Below, in pieces: positions 1-8,298 of a stretch of 64,000 bases of DNA; the first letter of the stretch is position 1, and each line of letters opens with the position of its first letter. The notes beneath the pieces were generated by a model, which was given only the letters and a program-made list of their open reading frames with translations, was not told where the DNA came from and did no database searches. The translations under genes were made by a program, and so were the position numbers. Origin of the DNA: Dehalobacter sp. DCM. Its GTDB lineage: Bacteria > Bacillota > Desulfitobacteriia > Desulfitobacteriales > Syntrophobotulaceae. The stretch is taken from contig NZ_CP092282.1 in assembly GCF_024972775.1 (NCBI RefSeq), positions 3,341,001 to 3,405,000 on the forward strand, written 5' to 3'.

Positions 1-271
1 ACCGGATAGAGTTAGAAAAATCGGAGAAATTCTCGGCGTAGAGCTTGCTGCTGATTTGTCCAGTCAGGAAATTGGCGCTGCCGTAGCCGAAGCGATTCGT
101 CAATTGAATAAACAAGTCGGTATCAAAACATTAAAGGAACTCGGCATACCGGAAAGCGGTTTGGTAGATATTTCCAACGATACCCTTAATGACGTCTGTG
201 CTTTCTTTATGCCGAAAAAGCTGACGCCGGCTGACGTTTTGGTATACCTCCAAAAAGAGTATAACCGCTGA
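1..271 (+). CDS. Iron-containing alcohol dehydrogenase, C-terminal end
   Basis: Only the last 90 or so residues lie in the window; the open frame runs in from base 2 without a start. The residues (PDRVRKIGEILG near the edge, then a helical stretch with IKTLKELGIP and a closing KKLTPADVLVYLQKEY) match the C-terminal all-helical domain of group III iron-dependent alcohol dehydrogenases, which reduce aldehydes or oxidise alcohols with NAD(P) and Fe2+ in the cytoplasm. The metal and cofactor sites are outside the window, so substrate cannot be judged. A strong GC hairpin follows about 95 bases downstream. Confidence 0.8.
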   Translation, partial: PDRVRKIGEILGVELAADLSSQEIGAAVAEAIRQLNKQVGIKTLKELGIPESGLVDISNDTLNDVCAFFMPKKLTPADVLVYLQKEYNR

Positions 272-364
272 TAATATTCGTGTTGATAGAGAGAAATCTT
301 TTCAGAGAAAGCAATCCGCGTAGGTCAGTATCTTCACGGCTATAGCCGAGGGCTGATACTAAGG

Positions 365-390
365 TATGGGCAGCGCAAGCGCTGCCCATA
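365..390. terminator. GC-rich palindrome after the alcohol dehydrogenase
   Basis: An 11-bp perfect inverted repeat (TATGGGCAGCG at 365 and its complement at 380) with a 4-base CAAG centre. It sits downstream of the dehydrogenase stop and may end its transcript, but no T-tract follows, so it could equally be another structured element. Confidence 0.4.
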
Positions 391-435
391 TCCGTGTGTC
401 CAAACCATGACACAATGGCAAAAGAGCAACACGAA

Positions 436-449
436 TTGCGAAATCGCAA
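436..449. promoter_or_regulatory. Possible activator site upstream of a sigma-54 promoter
   Basis: A palindrome TTGCG-AAAT-CGCAA lies about 95 bases upstream of the GG/GC promoter at 544-557, the usual distance range for an enhancer-binding-protein site. There is only one copy and no activator gene next to it, so this is a suggestion from spacing and symmetry. Confidence 0.3.
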
Positions 450-542
450 AATATTTTTATCAAAAACGTGAATTCTCAAAATAGTGATAAACTGAATGTG
501 TATTGAGATAGTATTTTATACGGTTTTAAACTCTTTGTATGT

Positions 543-559
543 TGGCCCGTTTCTTGCAT
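543..559 (+). promoter_or_regulatory. Sigma-54 (RpoN) type promoter for the MFS gene
   Basis: The stretch TTGGCCCGTTTCTTGCAT contains GG at 544-545 and GC at 556-557 separated by exactly 10 bases, in a good match to the -24/-12 consensus TGGCAC-N5-TTGC. Transcription would start near 569, leaving a leader of about 180 bases before the MFS start at 748. No good sigma-A promoter is evident nearer the gene. Confidence 0.55.
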
Positions 560-747
560 TAAGTATTACCGAATGAATTTCTTATATTTACTTTGAATTT
601 AGGGGAAAGAAGGTGAATCATTTATCCGAATGCAGTCATTCTAACAGAAACGAAATTAAATTCTTCTGGTCCTTATCGATTTAATACCTGTTTCTGAAAA
701 GAATGACGGACCCAAGAACGTATAAATAATAGGAGGATGGATTGTTT

Positions 748-1989
748 ATGGAAACTACAGCAACAGGAGAAAAAAAGTATGGCTTCTGGCCAAAATTTGC
801 AGTTATCAGTTTGATTTGTATTCAATTCACACAAGCATTTGCTGCTCCGGCACTCGCCAGCATTCAGGCCTCATTTCCCAATGTCGACCCCACCATCGTT
901 CAGCAGATCATCGCTCTGCCAACCATGCTCATGGTCGTTTCCTCGATCTTTTGCGGTCGCTTGTGTGCAGCGATCGGATATCGTAAATCAGCGTATATTG
1001 CTATCGTTTTGGCTCTGCTCGGCGGTGTTATGCCTGCCATCATGCACAGCAGCATTGGTATCATTCTGTTCTGGCGTGCAGTCTTCGGCCTTGGCTATGG
1101 CTTAGTCTTCGCCCTGTGTATTTCTTCGATTAACGTCTTATGGTCGGGCAAAGAACAGAAAATGATGATTGGCTTAGAGACCTTTATCGGTGCAGCATGT
1201 GCCATGGGGTATTCCTATCTCAGCGGCGTTTTAGCCGGAATCAACTGGGTATATGTATTCTGGTCTTACTTAATCGTCGTTCCATTCGCTATTGTCATTA
1301 TTGCCTTCTTACCTGAACCTCCGAAAGAAAAACTCGCCGTTCCTCTCGTCAAAGAGGATAAAGTCAAAGGCGGTTTCGGCAACTTCTACTGGATGTTCAT
1401 CATTCTCGCTGCGATCAGTGTCATTTTCACTGCAGCCTTTATGAATAACGTCGCAATGGTTATTATGGGCAACGGTATCGGTCAACCCCATGACATCGGT
1501 TTTGCCATGACCTTCTTCTCCTTGTTGTTCTCCATCGGCGGTTTATTGTATGTTCCGTTGAGAAAGGTTATTGGCAGATTCATGATCCCAGTTTTACTTG
1601 TTATCTTCGGAATTGACACGATCATGATGACACGGACTCTCAATCTGAGCACCTTTGTTGCTCTAACCGCAATCTATGGTGCCTTATTCTCCTTGCTCAA
1701 CTGTGAATACAACGTTTTATCCGGAACAACCGTAAAGAGCCGGGCGCGCATCGGGGACGGCGTTTCGCTCTATATTGCCGGACAGGGTGTCGGCCAGTTC
1801 GTTGGCCCATTCGTTTGCGCTGGTTTAGCCGGTCTCTTGGGCTTCACAGGCCCGAACTATCAGCTGCTTGTTTCCGGTCCGGTTATGCTCGCTGCCGGTA
1901 TCGTTCTGTGCATTATCGTCGCCATCAAGAAGGGTGACCCCACAGTAGCAAAATATGTTGAAGATCAAAAATCAGCCGCTGCGAAATAA
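748..1989 (+). CDS. MFS transporter
   Basis: A 413-residue integral membrane protein with about 12 hydrophobic segments, consistent with a major facilitator proton- or ion-coupled transporter. The first half carries the usual loop 2-3 signature region (FCGRLCAAIGYRKS) and a membrane segment FWRAVFGLGYGLVF; a charged central loop (PPKEK...KEDKVKGG, near residue 200) separates the two six-helix halves. AGGAGG at 731-736 is 11 bases from ATG 748 and 5 from an in-frame TTG at 742; ATG is preferred. The gene stands alone, preceded by a sigma-54-type promoter and followed by a clear terminator, so it is probably a single-gene unit induced by a specific activator. Substrate unknown. Confidence 0.8.
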   Translation: METTATGEKKYGFWPKFAVISLICIQFTQAFAAPALASIQASFPNVDPTIVQQIIALPTMLMVVSSIFCGRLCAAIGYRKSAYIAIVLALLGGVMPAIMHSSIGIILFWRAVFGLGYGLVFALCISSINVLWSGKEQKMMIGLETFIGAACAMGYSYLSGVLAGINWVYVFWSYLIVVPFAIVIIAFLPEPPKEKLAVPLVKEDKVKGGFGNFYWMFIILAAISVIFTAAFMNNVAMVIMGNGIGQPHDIGFAMTFFSLLFSIGGLLYVPLRKVIGRFMIPVLLVIFGIDTIMMTRTLNLSTFVALTAIYGALFSLLNCEYNVLSGTTVKSRARIGDGVSLYIAGQGVGQFVGPFVCAGLAGLLGFTGPNYQLLVSGPVMLAAGIVLCIIVAIKKGDPTVAKYVEDQKSAAAK

Positions 1990-2000
1990 ACAGCAAAAAT

Positions 2001-2046
2001 AAAACGGCTTGGGTCCGGTATACACCTGGACTCAAGCCGTTTTTCA
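2001..2046 (+). terminator. Rho-independent terminator of the MFS gene
   Basis: AAAACGGCTTGGGTCC and its near-perfect complement form a long stem around TATACA, and the distal arm runs into TTTTT. It begins 12 bases after the MFS stop codon. Confidence 0.85.
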
Positions 2047-2137
2047 TTTCTGCTTGTTAGGACCGCTTTCAAAAGCCATAACCTATTAAGGTAGTAAAAA
2101 GTCGAACTATTACGTTCGCCTGATAATTTCACTATAT

Positions 2138-2214
2138 TGGTGGGCTTGATAGGGCTCGAACCTACGACCCCCGCGATGTGAACACGGTGCTCTAACCAAC
2201 TGAGCTACAAGCCC
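2138..2214 (-). tRNA. tRNA-Val (CAC)
   Basis: Read on the minus strand, the 77-base sequence folds as a cloverleaf: acceptor GGGCTTG/CAAGCCC, D-arm GCTC...GAGC, anticodon loop TTCACAT giving anticodon CAC, T-arm with TTCGAGC, and an encoded CCA end (TGGT on the plus strand at 2138). It reads codon GTG. Confidence 0.95.
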
Positions 2215-2270
2215 GAAAACGATACATTAATTATACAGCGCCCGCCTGAAAATACCAAATGAAAAATTAA

Positions 2271-3098
2271 TTAAAATGCAACAATAATACCGTCTTTTCC
2301 GGCATAGGTGGCAATGGTTGCACCCGTCTCGTTAATGATAATTTCTCGCGGCCGGTAGCGCTTCTCCAGTTCTGAAGCAACGGTTCGGGCATCGTTTAAA
2401 TTATTAACGTGCGTGACACCGATGATTTTATCCGAAAAGTCCGTACATCTATCCCCGACAAGTTCAATAATTCGTTTCATGGATCGGCTTCTTCCCCGGA
2501 TTCGTTCCAATATTTCTACTCTTCCTTCGATGACATGCAGGATCGCCTTAATATCCAGCACCTTCGCCAATGTCCCTTGAAAACGGCTGAGACGTCCTCC
2601 TTTCACGACATTTTCAAGTGTATCCAAGAGGATAAGGAACTTCATTTCCTCCCGCATCGTATTTAGTCGTGATAAGATCATATGGAAAGGCTGTTCTTGC
2701 TCAAATAATTCGACGGCTTTTAGTACCTGCAGACCATGTCCCAATGATCCTGCCAGTGTATCAAATACCGTTACATCGGGATTGCCGGACAGTTCTTTGC
2801 CCATGACAGCCGCGTTGAACGACCCGCTGAGTTTGGAGGAAATGGTAAAGCACAGAACCTTGCCTTTTCCCGTCAGTTCCTGAAACACCTTAGCAAACTG
2901 GGCCGGCGATGGTTGTGATGTTTTCGGGAGTTCGGGTGAAAGCGCCATTTCCTGATAGAACTCCTGGGGTGTAATATCCACCCCTTCCGCAAAATCTTTG
3001 CCGTTGACGTGAATCGATAACGGGATACTGTGAATCGTATGTTTTTCCAACAAATGACGCGGAATATCTGCCGAACTATCCGTGACAAAATGAATCAT
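2271..3098 (-). CDS. DegV family fatty-acid-binding protein
   Basis: A 275-residue cytoplasmic protein that begins with the DegV signature MIHFVTDSSADIP. DegV proteins bind long-chain fatty acids; several act as FakB partners that present fatty acids to the kinase FakA, though no FakA gene is nearby. SKLSGSFNAA (about residues 90-100) and a GGRLSRFQG loop are typical of the family. ATG 3098 is chosen because GAGAGGGGAC lies just upstream; a longer TTG start would include that ribosome binding site. The start lies only 14 bases from the end of the protease gene upstream on the same strand, so the two are probably cotranscribed. Confidence 0.88.
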   Translation of the reverse strand: MIHFVTDSSADIPRHLLEKHTIHSIPLSIHVNGKDFAEGVDITPQEFYQEMALSPELPKTSQPSPAQFAKVFQELTGKGKVLCFTISSKLSGSFNAAVMGKELSGNPDVTVFDTLAGSLGHGLQVLKAVELFEQEQPFHMILSRLNTMREEMKFLILLDTLENVVKGGRLSRFQGTLAKVLDIKAILHVIEGRVEILERIRGRSRSMKRIIELVGDRCTDFSDKIIGVTHVNNLNDARTVASELEKRYRPREIIINETGATIATYAGKDGIIVAF

Positions 3099-3112
3099 AG
3101 ACTTGTCCCCTC

Positions 3113-3742
3113 TCAATAAAAAATACTCGAGAGCACGGAATAAATAAACATGATCGGCGGTCCAATAATAAAACTGATAATACCGGTAAAGATCAATACC
3201 AACAGAATAATCCAGCTCATTTGCTGGAGACGGTAATATATTTCGCGGTATCGCCAGCCAAGCAACCCGAATAAGATACTTGAGCCGTCGAGCGGCGGCA
3301 CGGGAACAAGATTAAAAACCGCGAGAACTACGTTCATATAAGCCCCGTAGTCCAGAATGTCGGCAAGAATAGTGGCCGTGCCAGCCTCCAGGATAGTGCC
3401 GGGTATCAAGCCGACAACGCGAACCAGGATAAAAAAACAAATGGCGACAAGGATATTCATGACCGGGCCTGCCAACGATACCAGAATATCGTCCCGGGTT
3501 TTATTCTTAAAATTATTGGGGTTGACCTCGACCGGTTTAGCCCAGCCAAATCGGGCAAAGATAATCAGGATTAAACCGATAATGTCAATATGGACCCGGG
3601 GATTCAGCGACAATCTTCCTTGCAGCCGTGGGGTGTCGTCACCAAGCCATACGGCTACTTGGGCATGGGCAAATTCATGAAACGTAAAGCCGATGATGAT
3701 TCCCGGCAAAATATACAGTGTTTGAATAAGATCAAAATTCAT
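3113..3742 (-). CDS. Site-2 protease family (M50) membrane metalloprotease
   Basis: A 209-residue membrane protein with the zinc motif HEFAH at residues 22-26 in its first transmembrane helix and a second metal motif NLVPVPPLDG near residue 145, the arrangement of compact prokaryotic M50 (YwhC-like) proteases. It has five or so hydrophobic segments and no PDZ domain. Such enzymes cut substrates within the membrane; the target here is unknown. Upstream of degV on the same strand. Confidence 0.88.
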   Translation of the reverse strand: MNFDLIQTLYILPGIIIGFTFHEFAHAQVAVWLGDDTPRLQGRLSLNPRVHIDIIGLILIIFARFGWAKPVEVNPNNFKNKTRDDILVSLAGPVMNILVAICFFILVRVVGLIPGTILEAGTATILADILDYGAYMNVVLAVFNLVPVPPLDGSSILFGLLGWRYREIYYRLQQMSWIILLVLIFTGIISFIIGPPIMFIYSVLSSIFY

Positions 3743-3895
3743 GCGTTACATTCTCTCCTAAACGTAGTTTTGTTTCTCCTGGCGGGCTATCACAGATTAC
3801 ATCCCTAGACCTCGTCGTCAATATTACTAACGTAATCCACATTTACATATCATCTGGCAGATGTGCTACTCCTATCATACATAATAATTGCCCAT

Positions 3896-3927
3896 TTGAC
3901 AAAATAATACTTCACAGACACTATAAT
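3896..3927 (+). promoter_or_regulatory. Possible sigma-A promoter of the cupin gene
   Basis: TTGACA at 3896 and TATAAT at 3922 are both perfect, but the spacer is 20 bases, longer than the usual 17; a shifted -10 or a helper factor may be involved. Confidence 0.4.
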
Positions 3928-3962
3928 AATAAAGATATTTTTTATAAAGGAGGTGAACTGCT

Positions 3963-4304
3963 TTGGAAAATCATTTTTTAAAAAATATTGATTTTGAAAA
4001 AGTCCTTGATATGGCTGCTCTGGTCGATTACCAACCCGGGCAGGTCGTCAGTCGGACGCTGGCGCAGAACAAAGCGCTAAGTCTGACTTTGTTTGCTTTT
4101 GACCAGGGTGAAGAGATCAGTTCTCACTCTTCGGGTGGCGACGCAATGGTTTATTTATTGGATGGATCCGCCCAAATAACCATCGGATCAGAAAATTATA
4201 CTCTACAAAAGGGACAAACGATTGTTATGCCGGCAGGAATCCCGCATGCCGTTGCCGCCGCGGAGAAATTCAAAATGCTGCTGATCGTCGTCTTTGCGAT
4301 TTAG
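3963..4304 (+). CDS. Small cupin-fold protein
   Basis: A 113-residue single-domain cupin. The first cupin motif is partly degenerate (EEISSHSSGGDAMVYLLDG) and the second is GQTIVMPAGIPHAV, keeping one histidine of each metal-binding set. Proteins of this size and pattern often act as metal-dependent sensors or small-molecule isomerases, so no reaction is assigned. The start is TTG at 3963, supported by a near-ideal AAAGGAGGTGA at 3945-3956. Single gene, ended by a shared hairpin. Confidence 0.8.
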   Translation: MENHFLKNIDFEKVLDMAALVDYQPGQVVSRTLAQNKALSLTLFAFDQGEEISSHSSGGDAMVYLLDGSAQITIGSENYTLQKGQTIVMPAGIPHAVAAAEKFKMLLIVVFAI

Positions 4305-4360
4305 CGTTATGCGTATTTACAGAAAAGTGGTGTCCACGTCATAAGGTCACCATTAATTCA

Positions 4361-4405
4361 AAAAAGTAACCTCCCAGGTGTGTGAAGTGGGAGGTTACTT
4401 TTTGC
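4361..4405. terminator. Bidirectional terminator between convergent genes
   Basis: A 16-bp perfect stem (AAAAAGTAACCTCCCA at 4361 with its complement ending at 4403) flanked by A and T tracts on either side. It lies between the cupin gene (plus) and the lipoprotein gene (minus). Confidence 0.8.
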
Positions 4406-4484
4406 ATCGGCTTCGTTTTTTTTACGTTCATTCTTTATAATTCTTTTTGCTCGCAAATCCGGTTAACACCGTTACTTGTTCTTT

Positions 4485-6353
4485 CTATCGCCTCATGCCT
4501 CCTTTCGGCCCTCTGTCCCCGCCCGCAGCAGGGCCCATCCTTGCGGACGATCCCACCCGGGTGATTACTTCAGAAATCGTTAAATCGGTATATTGATTAC
4601 CCGCCGTATACGTACCGCCGCTGTATAGACCATCCTGCGACGTACCTGTCGAACTGCCGCCTACATAGACCGTATAGGTCTCGCCTTGCTTCAGTTTTGA
4701 AGAGCTCAGCACAATGTTCTGGTAGTTCTTGGTCGGGACAAAGGTCAATATATCCTCTCCCTGAGTATTGACAATGTGCACCATCGAACCAGCTTGTTGA
4801 ATTTCGGAAAATGTCATGCTCAATGCGTACTGTTCCGACGATGTACTCGGCGCTTCGGCCATTCCCGCGCTGCCGGCTGCACAGAGGAACCCACCGGACA
4901 GAGTGAAGGTTCCGTTATAGTCGATCGATCCGTTACCGTTGTTGGTTGGGCCATTAACAAGCACCGTTCCGGCTGTCATAGTGATAGACCCATTGGAATC
5001 CAGTCCGTCGCCTCCCGAATCGACAGTAAGATAGCCCCCGTTAATGTTCAGGAAATTGACGCCGGTATCAGCAAATTGATTTTGCCCGGGCCTTCCGCTG
5101 ACCGAGGACGCGTCATTCCCGCCTGCCACATTGATGCCATCGTCACTGGCGGTAACGTCAATTGTCCCATCATTGAGCGTGACGACCGTACTTTCGATCC
5201 CTTCATAGGATTTGCTTATGGTTATTTTGCCTTGATTAACCGTGATTGCCTCATCCGCATGGATGCCGTCGTCGCCGGATGTAATTTTTACAGTTCCGTT
5301 GTTTATCGTCACACTGCCATTGGAATGAATGGCATCGTCTGCTGAATCAATGGTGATCGTACCGCCGCTGACTTCTATGCCTGACGCAGCCTTAATTCCT
5401 TTCATACTGGTCTCAGTGCTGTCAGCTGTGGCGCTATTTTTAGATTTATTAATGCCGTTGGCGCTGCCGCCGCCGGATGTTACTGTCAACGTACCCTCTT
5501 TAACCAATATTTTGGTTTCAGCCTGAATTCCATCTTCTCCGGCTGCAAGTTTGAGCGTGCCTCCTTCGACCAAGATAAACCCTTTCGAGCTATCCTCATC
5601 ATTTGTTGCTTTTATCGCGTCCCCCACCGCCTGAACATTAATCAATCCACCTTTAACCGCCAGGTAATCGCGTCCGATGATCCCGTTATTGACAGAATCG
5701 ACAACGATAGTCCCGCTGATGATCTTCAGGGCATCCTTACTGGTGATGGCATTTTTGTAATTGGCATCGACACGGAGCAACCCGCTGCCGTTGATCGTCA
5801 GATCACTTTTACTGAAAATAGCCGCATTCGGTTCCTCTTCAGCTGAATCAGTAAGAGTATAATTATCGTTATCTGCGATCGTGTTCTCAGTACCTTCAGC
5901 CAGGGTAATGATTACCTTCTCCGCATTAAGCACATCGATCGGTGCACTGGTTGAACTGGATATGTCTACCCCATTCAAAATTAACCTCACCGGAATCTTT
6001 GTATCCGTATAAACACGAATTTGACCATCGGTGAGTGTTCCGCTCAACACATACGTGCCTGAGGACTGGATCATCACTTTATTCCCATCAACAACCGCTC
6101 CCGACCCAACGACGTTGATTTTATTGCTTTCGAAATTAATATGTGTCGCCGTGGCGTCATCCCACGAAGAAGTTAAATCGTCTGAGTCATAATCCACATG
6201 GTTATCACTGCTTGTCGTATCCGCTGCCTGACTGGAATTGCCAGTTTGTTCCGTGTTCTGTTTGGAACACGCGGTTGTCAGTACAATACAGAGTATCCCG
6301 GTGAGGAAGACTATCCCTACTTTTTTTATTTTGCTATGCCATTTGCCTGTCAT
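4485..6353 (-). CDS. Carbohydrate-binding beta-helix lipoprotein (Cthe_2159-like)
   Basis: A 622-residue exported protein. The N-terminus has a signal peptide ending in a lipobox (LTTAC at about residues 26-30), so it should be anchored outside the membrane. The body is built of many imperfect 20-25 residue repeats of the type GGTITIDSADDAIHSNG, with recurring DGI, DAI and GD turns, the mark of a right-handed parallel beta-helix. This matches the Cthe_2159 family, whose founding member binds cellulose and acidic sugars and resembles polysaccharide lyases. Loops rich in Asp suggest calcium binding. The C-terminus ends in a GGDRGPKGGMRR tail. ATG 6353 is preferred over ATG 6362 because AGAAAGG abuts the latter. 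Ligand not determinable. Confidence 0.75.
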   Translation of the reverse strand: MTGKWHSKIKKVGIVFLTGILCIVLTTACSKQNTEQTGNSSQAADTTSSDNHVDYDSDDLTSSWDDATATHINFESNKINVVGSGAVVDGNKVMIQSSGTYVLSGTLTDGQIRVYTDTKIPVRLILNGVDISSSTSAPIDVLNAEKVIITLAEGTENTIADNDNYTLTDSAEEEPNAAIFSKSDLTINGSGLLRVDANYKNAITSKDALKIISGTIVVDSVNNGIIGRDYLAVKGGLINVQAVGDAIKATNDEDSSKGFILVEGGTLKLAAGEDGIQAETKILVKEGTLTVTSGGGSANGINKSKNSATADSTETSMKGIKAASGIEVSGGTITIDSADDAIHSNGSVTINNGTVKITSGDDGIHADEAITVNQGKITISKSYEGIESTVVTLNDGTIDVTASDDGINVAGGNDASSVSGRPGQNQFADTGVNFLNINGGYLTVDSGGDGLDSNGSITMTAGTVLVNGPTNNGNGSIDYNGTFTLSGGFLCAAGSAGMAEAPSTSSEQYALSMTFSEIQQAGSMVHIVNTQGEDILTFVPTKNYQNIVLSSSKLKQGETYTVYVGGSSTGTSQDGLYSGGTYTAGNQYTDLTISEVITRVGSSARMGPAAGGDRGPKGGMRR

Positions 6354-6530
6354 CAGTTGCATCCTTTCTCAATTATCGCCCCGCATGCCATCGGTTTCTC
6401 CTCAAAAAGTCCATTAACTTTTCATCATGGTTGAATTGGGGAAATTATAACCCGCTTGTATGTCTATGCTGTGTTTTTAATGTGACAAATTGGTGAAAAC
6501 GGTGGTGTTATATATTGGAAAATAAATTGA

Positions 6531-6566
6531 CCGTTGTCCGTACATTTTTGAACACACGGACAACGG
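6531..6566 (-). terminator. Terminator of the cation efflux gene
   Basis: An 11-bp perfect inverted repeat (CCGTTGTCCGT and complement at 6556-6566) about 25 bases beyond the stop of the minus-strand transporter gene, followed on that strand by a T-rich stretch. Confidence 0.65.
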
Positions 6567-6592
6567 CCCCACATTTCTATTTATTTCCGTTT

Positions 6593-7516
6593 CTATTCAA
6601 TTTCGTCATGTTTCTCGTCAATGATATCGATTATTTCCACACGCTCATCTTTTTCAAAGGGATCAATATGAATGATAACCCGCGTATTTTTTATTTGATC
6701 ACTCATCGCTTTTTTTAGACTGCCGACTAGATCATGGGCTTCTTTCACTGTGATCTCACTATCCAGCGTAATATGAAAATCGATATGTTTGCAATTGCCC
6801 GATTTTCTTGTCTTTAATTTATGGTAATCCCTGAATTGATCACTGAATTGATTGATAATCCTTTCAATTTCAGCCTCTTCGACATCCGAAAGTTTGGAAT
6901 CCAAAAGAAAATCAAATGCCTTTTTACATAAATGATATGCCTCTTTGATAATGAGCACCGCGACCATAATTGCTACGAGGGAATCGAGGATGACAAAATC
7001 GGTCAAGAGGATCAACAGGATACCAACCCCGACGCCCAGTGAGGTAAGGACATCCGTTTTTAGATGAAGTGCATCGGCTTCCAGGGCCATGGATTCTTCT
7101 TCCTTCGATACGCGCATCAATGTCCTGGAAACTGACAAATTGATCACGGCCGATATAACCATGACGGCAATCGCAATCGGTGCCTGTTCAATTTCACCCG
7201 GATCAACTATTTTTTCCACAGCTTCTTTAATAATTACTGCAGCGGCGACAAAAATTAACAGCCCTTCAGCCAATCCGGATATATTTTCAATTTTTCCATG
7301 ACCGAACGGGTGCTCTTTATCCGCAGGTTTAGACGATTGTCTGACCGAAAAAAAAGTTATAATAGATGCTGCCAGATCCATACCGGAATGAATGGCTTCG
7401 GATATAATACTTACGGAACCGCTCAGGATGCCGGCGATGATTTTGAATAGAATCAGCATACTATTGGAGACAACGGATAATAACGCATATTTAACTTTTC
7501 TGTCTATATTCTGCAT
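6593..7516 (-). CDS. Cation diffusion facilitator (Ni/Co/Zn-type efflux)
   Basis: A 307-residue CDF transporter, which exports divalent metal in exchange for protons. Six transmembrane segments fill residues 10-200. The metal-site motifs HSGMD in helix 2 and DALHLKTD in helix 5 give the expected His/Asp set, and the cytoplasmic C-terminal domain (HIDFHITLD...VIIHIDP) is the usual metal-sensing, dimerising ferredoxin-like fold. The start at 7516 has GGGGAGG five bases upstream. The gene is preceded by a NiCo riboswitch and its terminator, which argues that its physiological substrate is Ni2+ and/or Co2+ rather than Zn2+. This suits an organism relying on corrinoids and nickel enzymes. Confidence 0.92.
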   Translation of the reverse strand: MQNIDRKVKYALLSVVSNSMLILFKIIAGILSGSVSIISEAIHSGMDLAASIITFFSVRQSSKPADKEHPFGHGKIENISGLAEGLLIFVAAAVIIKEAVEKIVDPGEIEQAPIAIAVMVISAVINLSVSRTLMRVSKEEESMALEADALHLKTDVLTSLGVGVGILLILLTDFVILDSLVAIMVAVLIIKEAYHLCKKAFDFLLDSKLSDVEEAEIERIINQFSDQFRDYHKLKTRKSGNCKHIDFHITLDSEITVKEAHDLVGSLKKAMSDQIKNTRVIIHIDPFEKDERVEIIDIIDEKHDEIE

Positions 7517-7640
7517 TTTTCCTCCCCTAATCGTCCTTCTTTTCTATCTGATTCGTGGGTTCATGATATTTATCTATGTTCATTAACAATGAACGATTCA
7601 TAATATATGCATATTACTTGAAACAGAGAATGTGCCTAAA

Positions 7641-7683
7641 TATAAAACCTGTAGAACTATGTTTTTCACAATAGTCCCACAGG
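7641..7683 (-). terminator. Riboswitch-controlled intrinsic terminator
   Basis: On the minus strand a 13-bp stem (arms at 7671-7683 and 7648-7660, two G-U pairs) is followed by TTTTATA. Its 5' arm is the 3' part of the NiCo aptamer, so aptamer folding and terminator formation exclude each other. Metal binding should therefore let transcription continue into the efflux gene. Confidence 0.75.
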
Positions 7684-7757
7684 TACTTATCCCTGCTGCC
7701 GGTGAGTCCGGCCCAGCCCCACACACTTGATAAAAGTGTATCGCCTGCTCTATTTGC
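7667..7757 (-). promoter_or_regulatory. NiCo (czcD) riboswitch aptamer
   Basis: The minus-strand sequence has the conserved pieces of the NiCo aptamer in order: AGAGCAGGCGAT, a hairpin, GGGGCTGGGCCGG, a second hairpin, CGGCAGCAGG and CCTGTGGGACTATT. The outer helix pairs AATAG (7750-7754) with CTATT (7670-7674), giving the four-way junction with the GGCAG/GGGAC-type internal loops of the family. It lies in the leader of a cation efflux gene, the commonest setting for this class, which senses Ni2+ and Co2+. Recognition is from remembered consensus; a covariance-model search was not possible. Confidence 0.8.
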
Positions 7758-7781
7758 GGTACCTAAACTATATTTTATAAT

Positions 7782-7811
7782 AGTATATTTTGCGTAGCCC
7801 CATTTTGTCAA
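7782..7811 (-). promoter_or_regulatory. Sigma-A promoter of the riboswitch transcript
   Basis: On the minus strand TTGACA (7806-7811) and TATACT (7782-7787) are separated by 18 bases. The start of transcription would fall about 20 bases ahead of the aptamer. Confidence 0.65.
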
Positions 7812-7878
7812 GATTATCCTTTACTTCCTGCAAGGTTGATTTTCGTAAATTTTCGTCTGGATTTTTGCTGCTTTTCGA

Positions 7879-8298
7879 TTAGCTTTTTGGTCTGAACACA
7901 GTGGCAGCATAAAACAGAAATCCCAGCGCGGTACATCCCCATCCGATGACACTGTAAACAGTGAGATACCCGGACTCCGTTCCGGCAATTTCAAGTATGC
8001 CTTGCAGTAAGCTTCCCACCGTTAAAATAGCCAACCCGGAATTATACAGGTTGAAAAACAGGCGAAAACGCTGTGCTCGATATATCCCCGGCGTAAATGT
8101 ATTTAACAGGAAATAGACCAGACTTCCTCCGATCAGAGGGTATAAGAACATCAGCGACATGTCTGCGGATCGTACGCCATGACCAAACAGAGCGTATATA
8201 TTATCGATAACAATACAAAGACCAGCTAATACCAGGCAGACGATGGCCGTTTTTTTCAGTTGGTTATTCTTTGGCAGATTAGTATCCGATGTAAACAA
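7879..8298 (-). CDS. Small four-helix membrane protein, unknown
   Basis: A 139-residue protein with four hydrophobic segments (approximately residues 15-35, 48-68, 85-105 and 112-132) and no recognisable domain. TTG 8298 is proposed as start because GAGAGG lies nine bases upstream; a longer frame from 8358 would overlap the upstream gene by 80 bases. With TTG 8298 the overlap with the glycosidase gene is 20 bases, so translation is probably coupled. It may help the exported glycosidase, but that rests on linkage only. Confidence 0.6.
   Translation of the reverse strand: MFTSDTNLPKNNQLKKTAIVCLVLAGLCIVIDNIYALFGHGVRSADMSLMFLYPLIGGSLVYFLLNTFTPGIYRAQRFRLFFNLYNSGLAILTVGSLLQGILEIAGTESGYLTVYSVIGWGCTALGFLFYAATVFRPKS

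Noticed and set aside
4776-5345. Long plus-strand open frame inside the beta-helix lipoprotein gene
   Set aside because: It is the complement of a repeat-rich coding sequence with biased composition and has no start signal.
7614-7811. Open frame on the minus strand in the efflux leader
   Set aside because: It covers the riboswitch aptamer, terminator and promoter; it has no ribosome binding site and the RNA structure explains the sequence.
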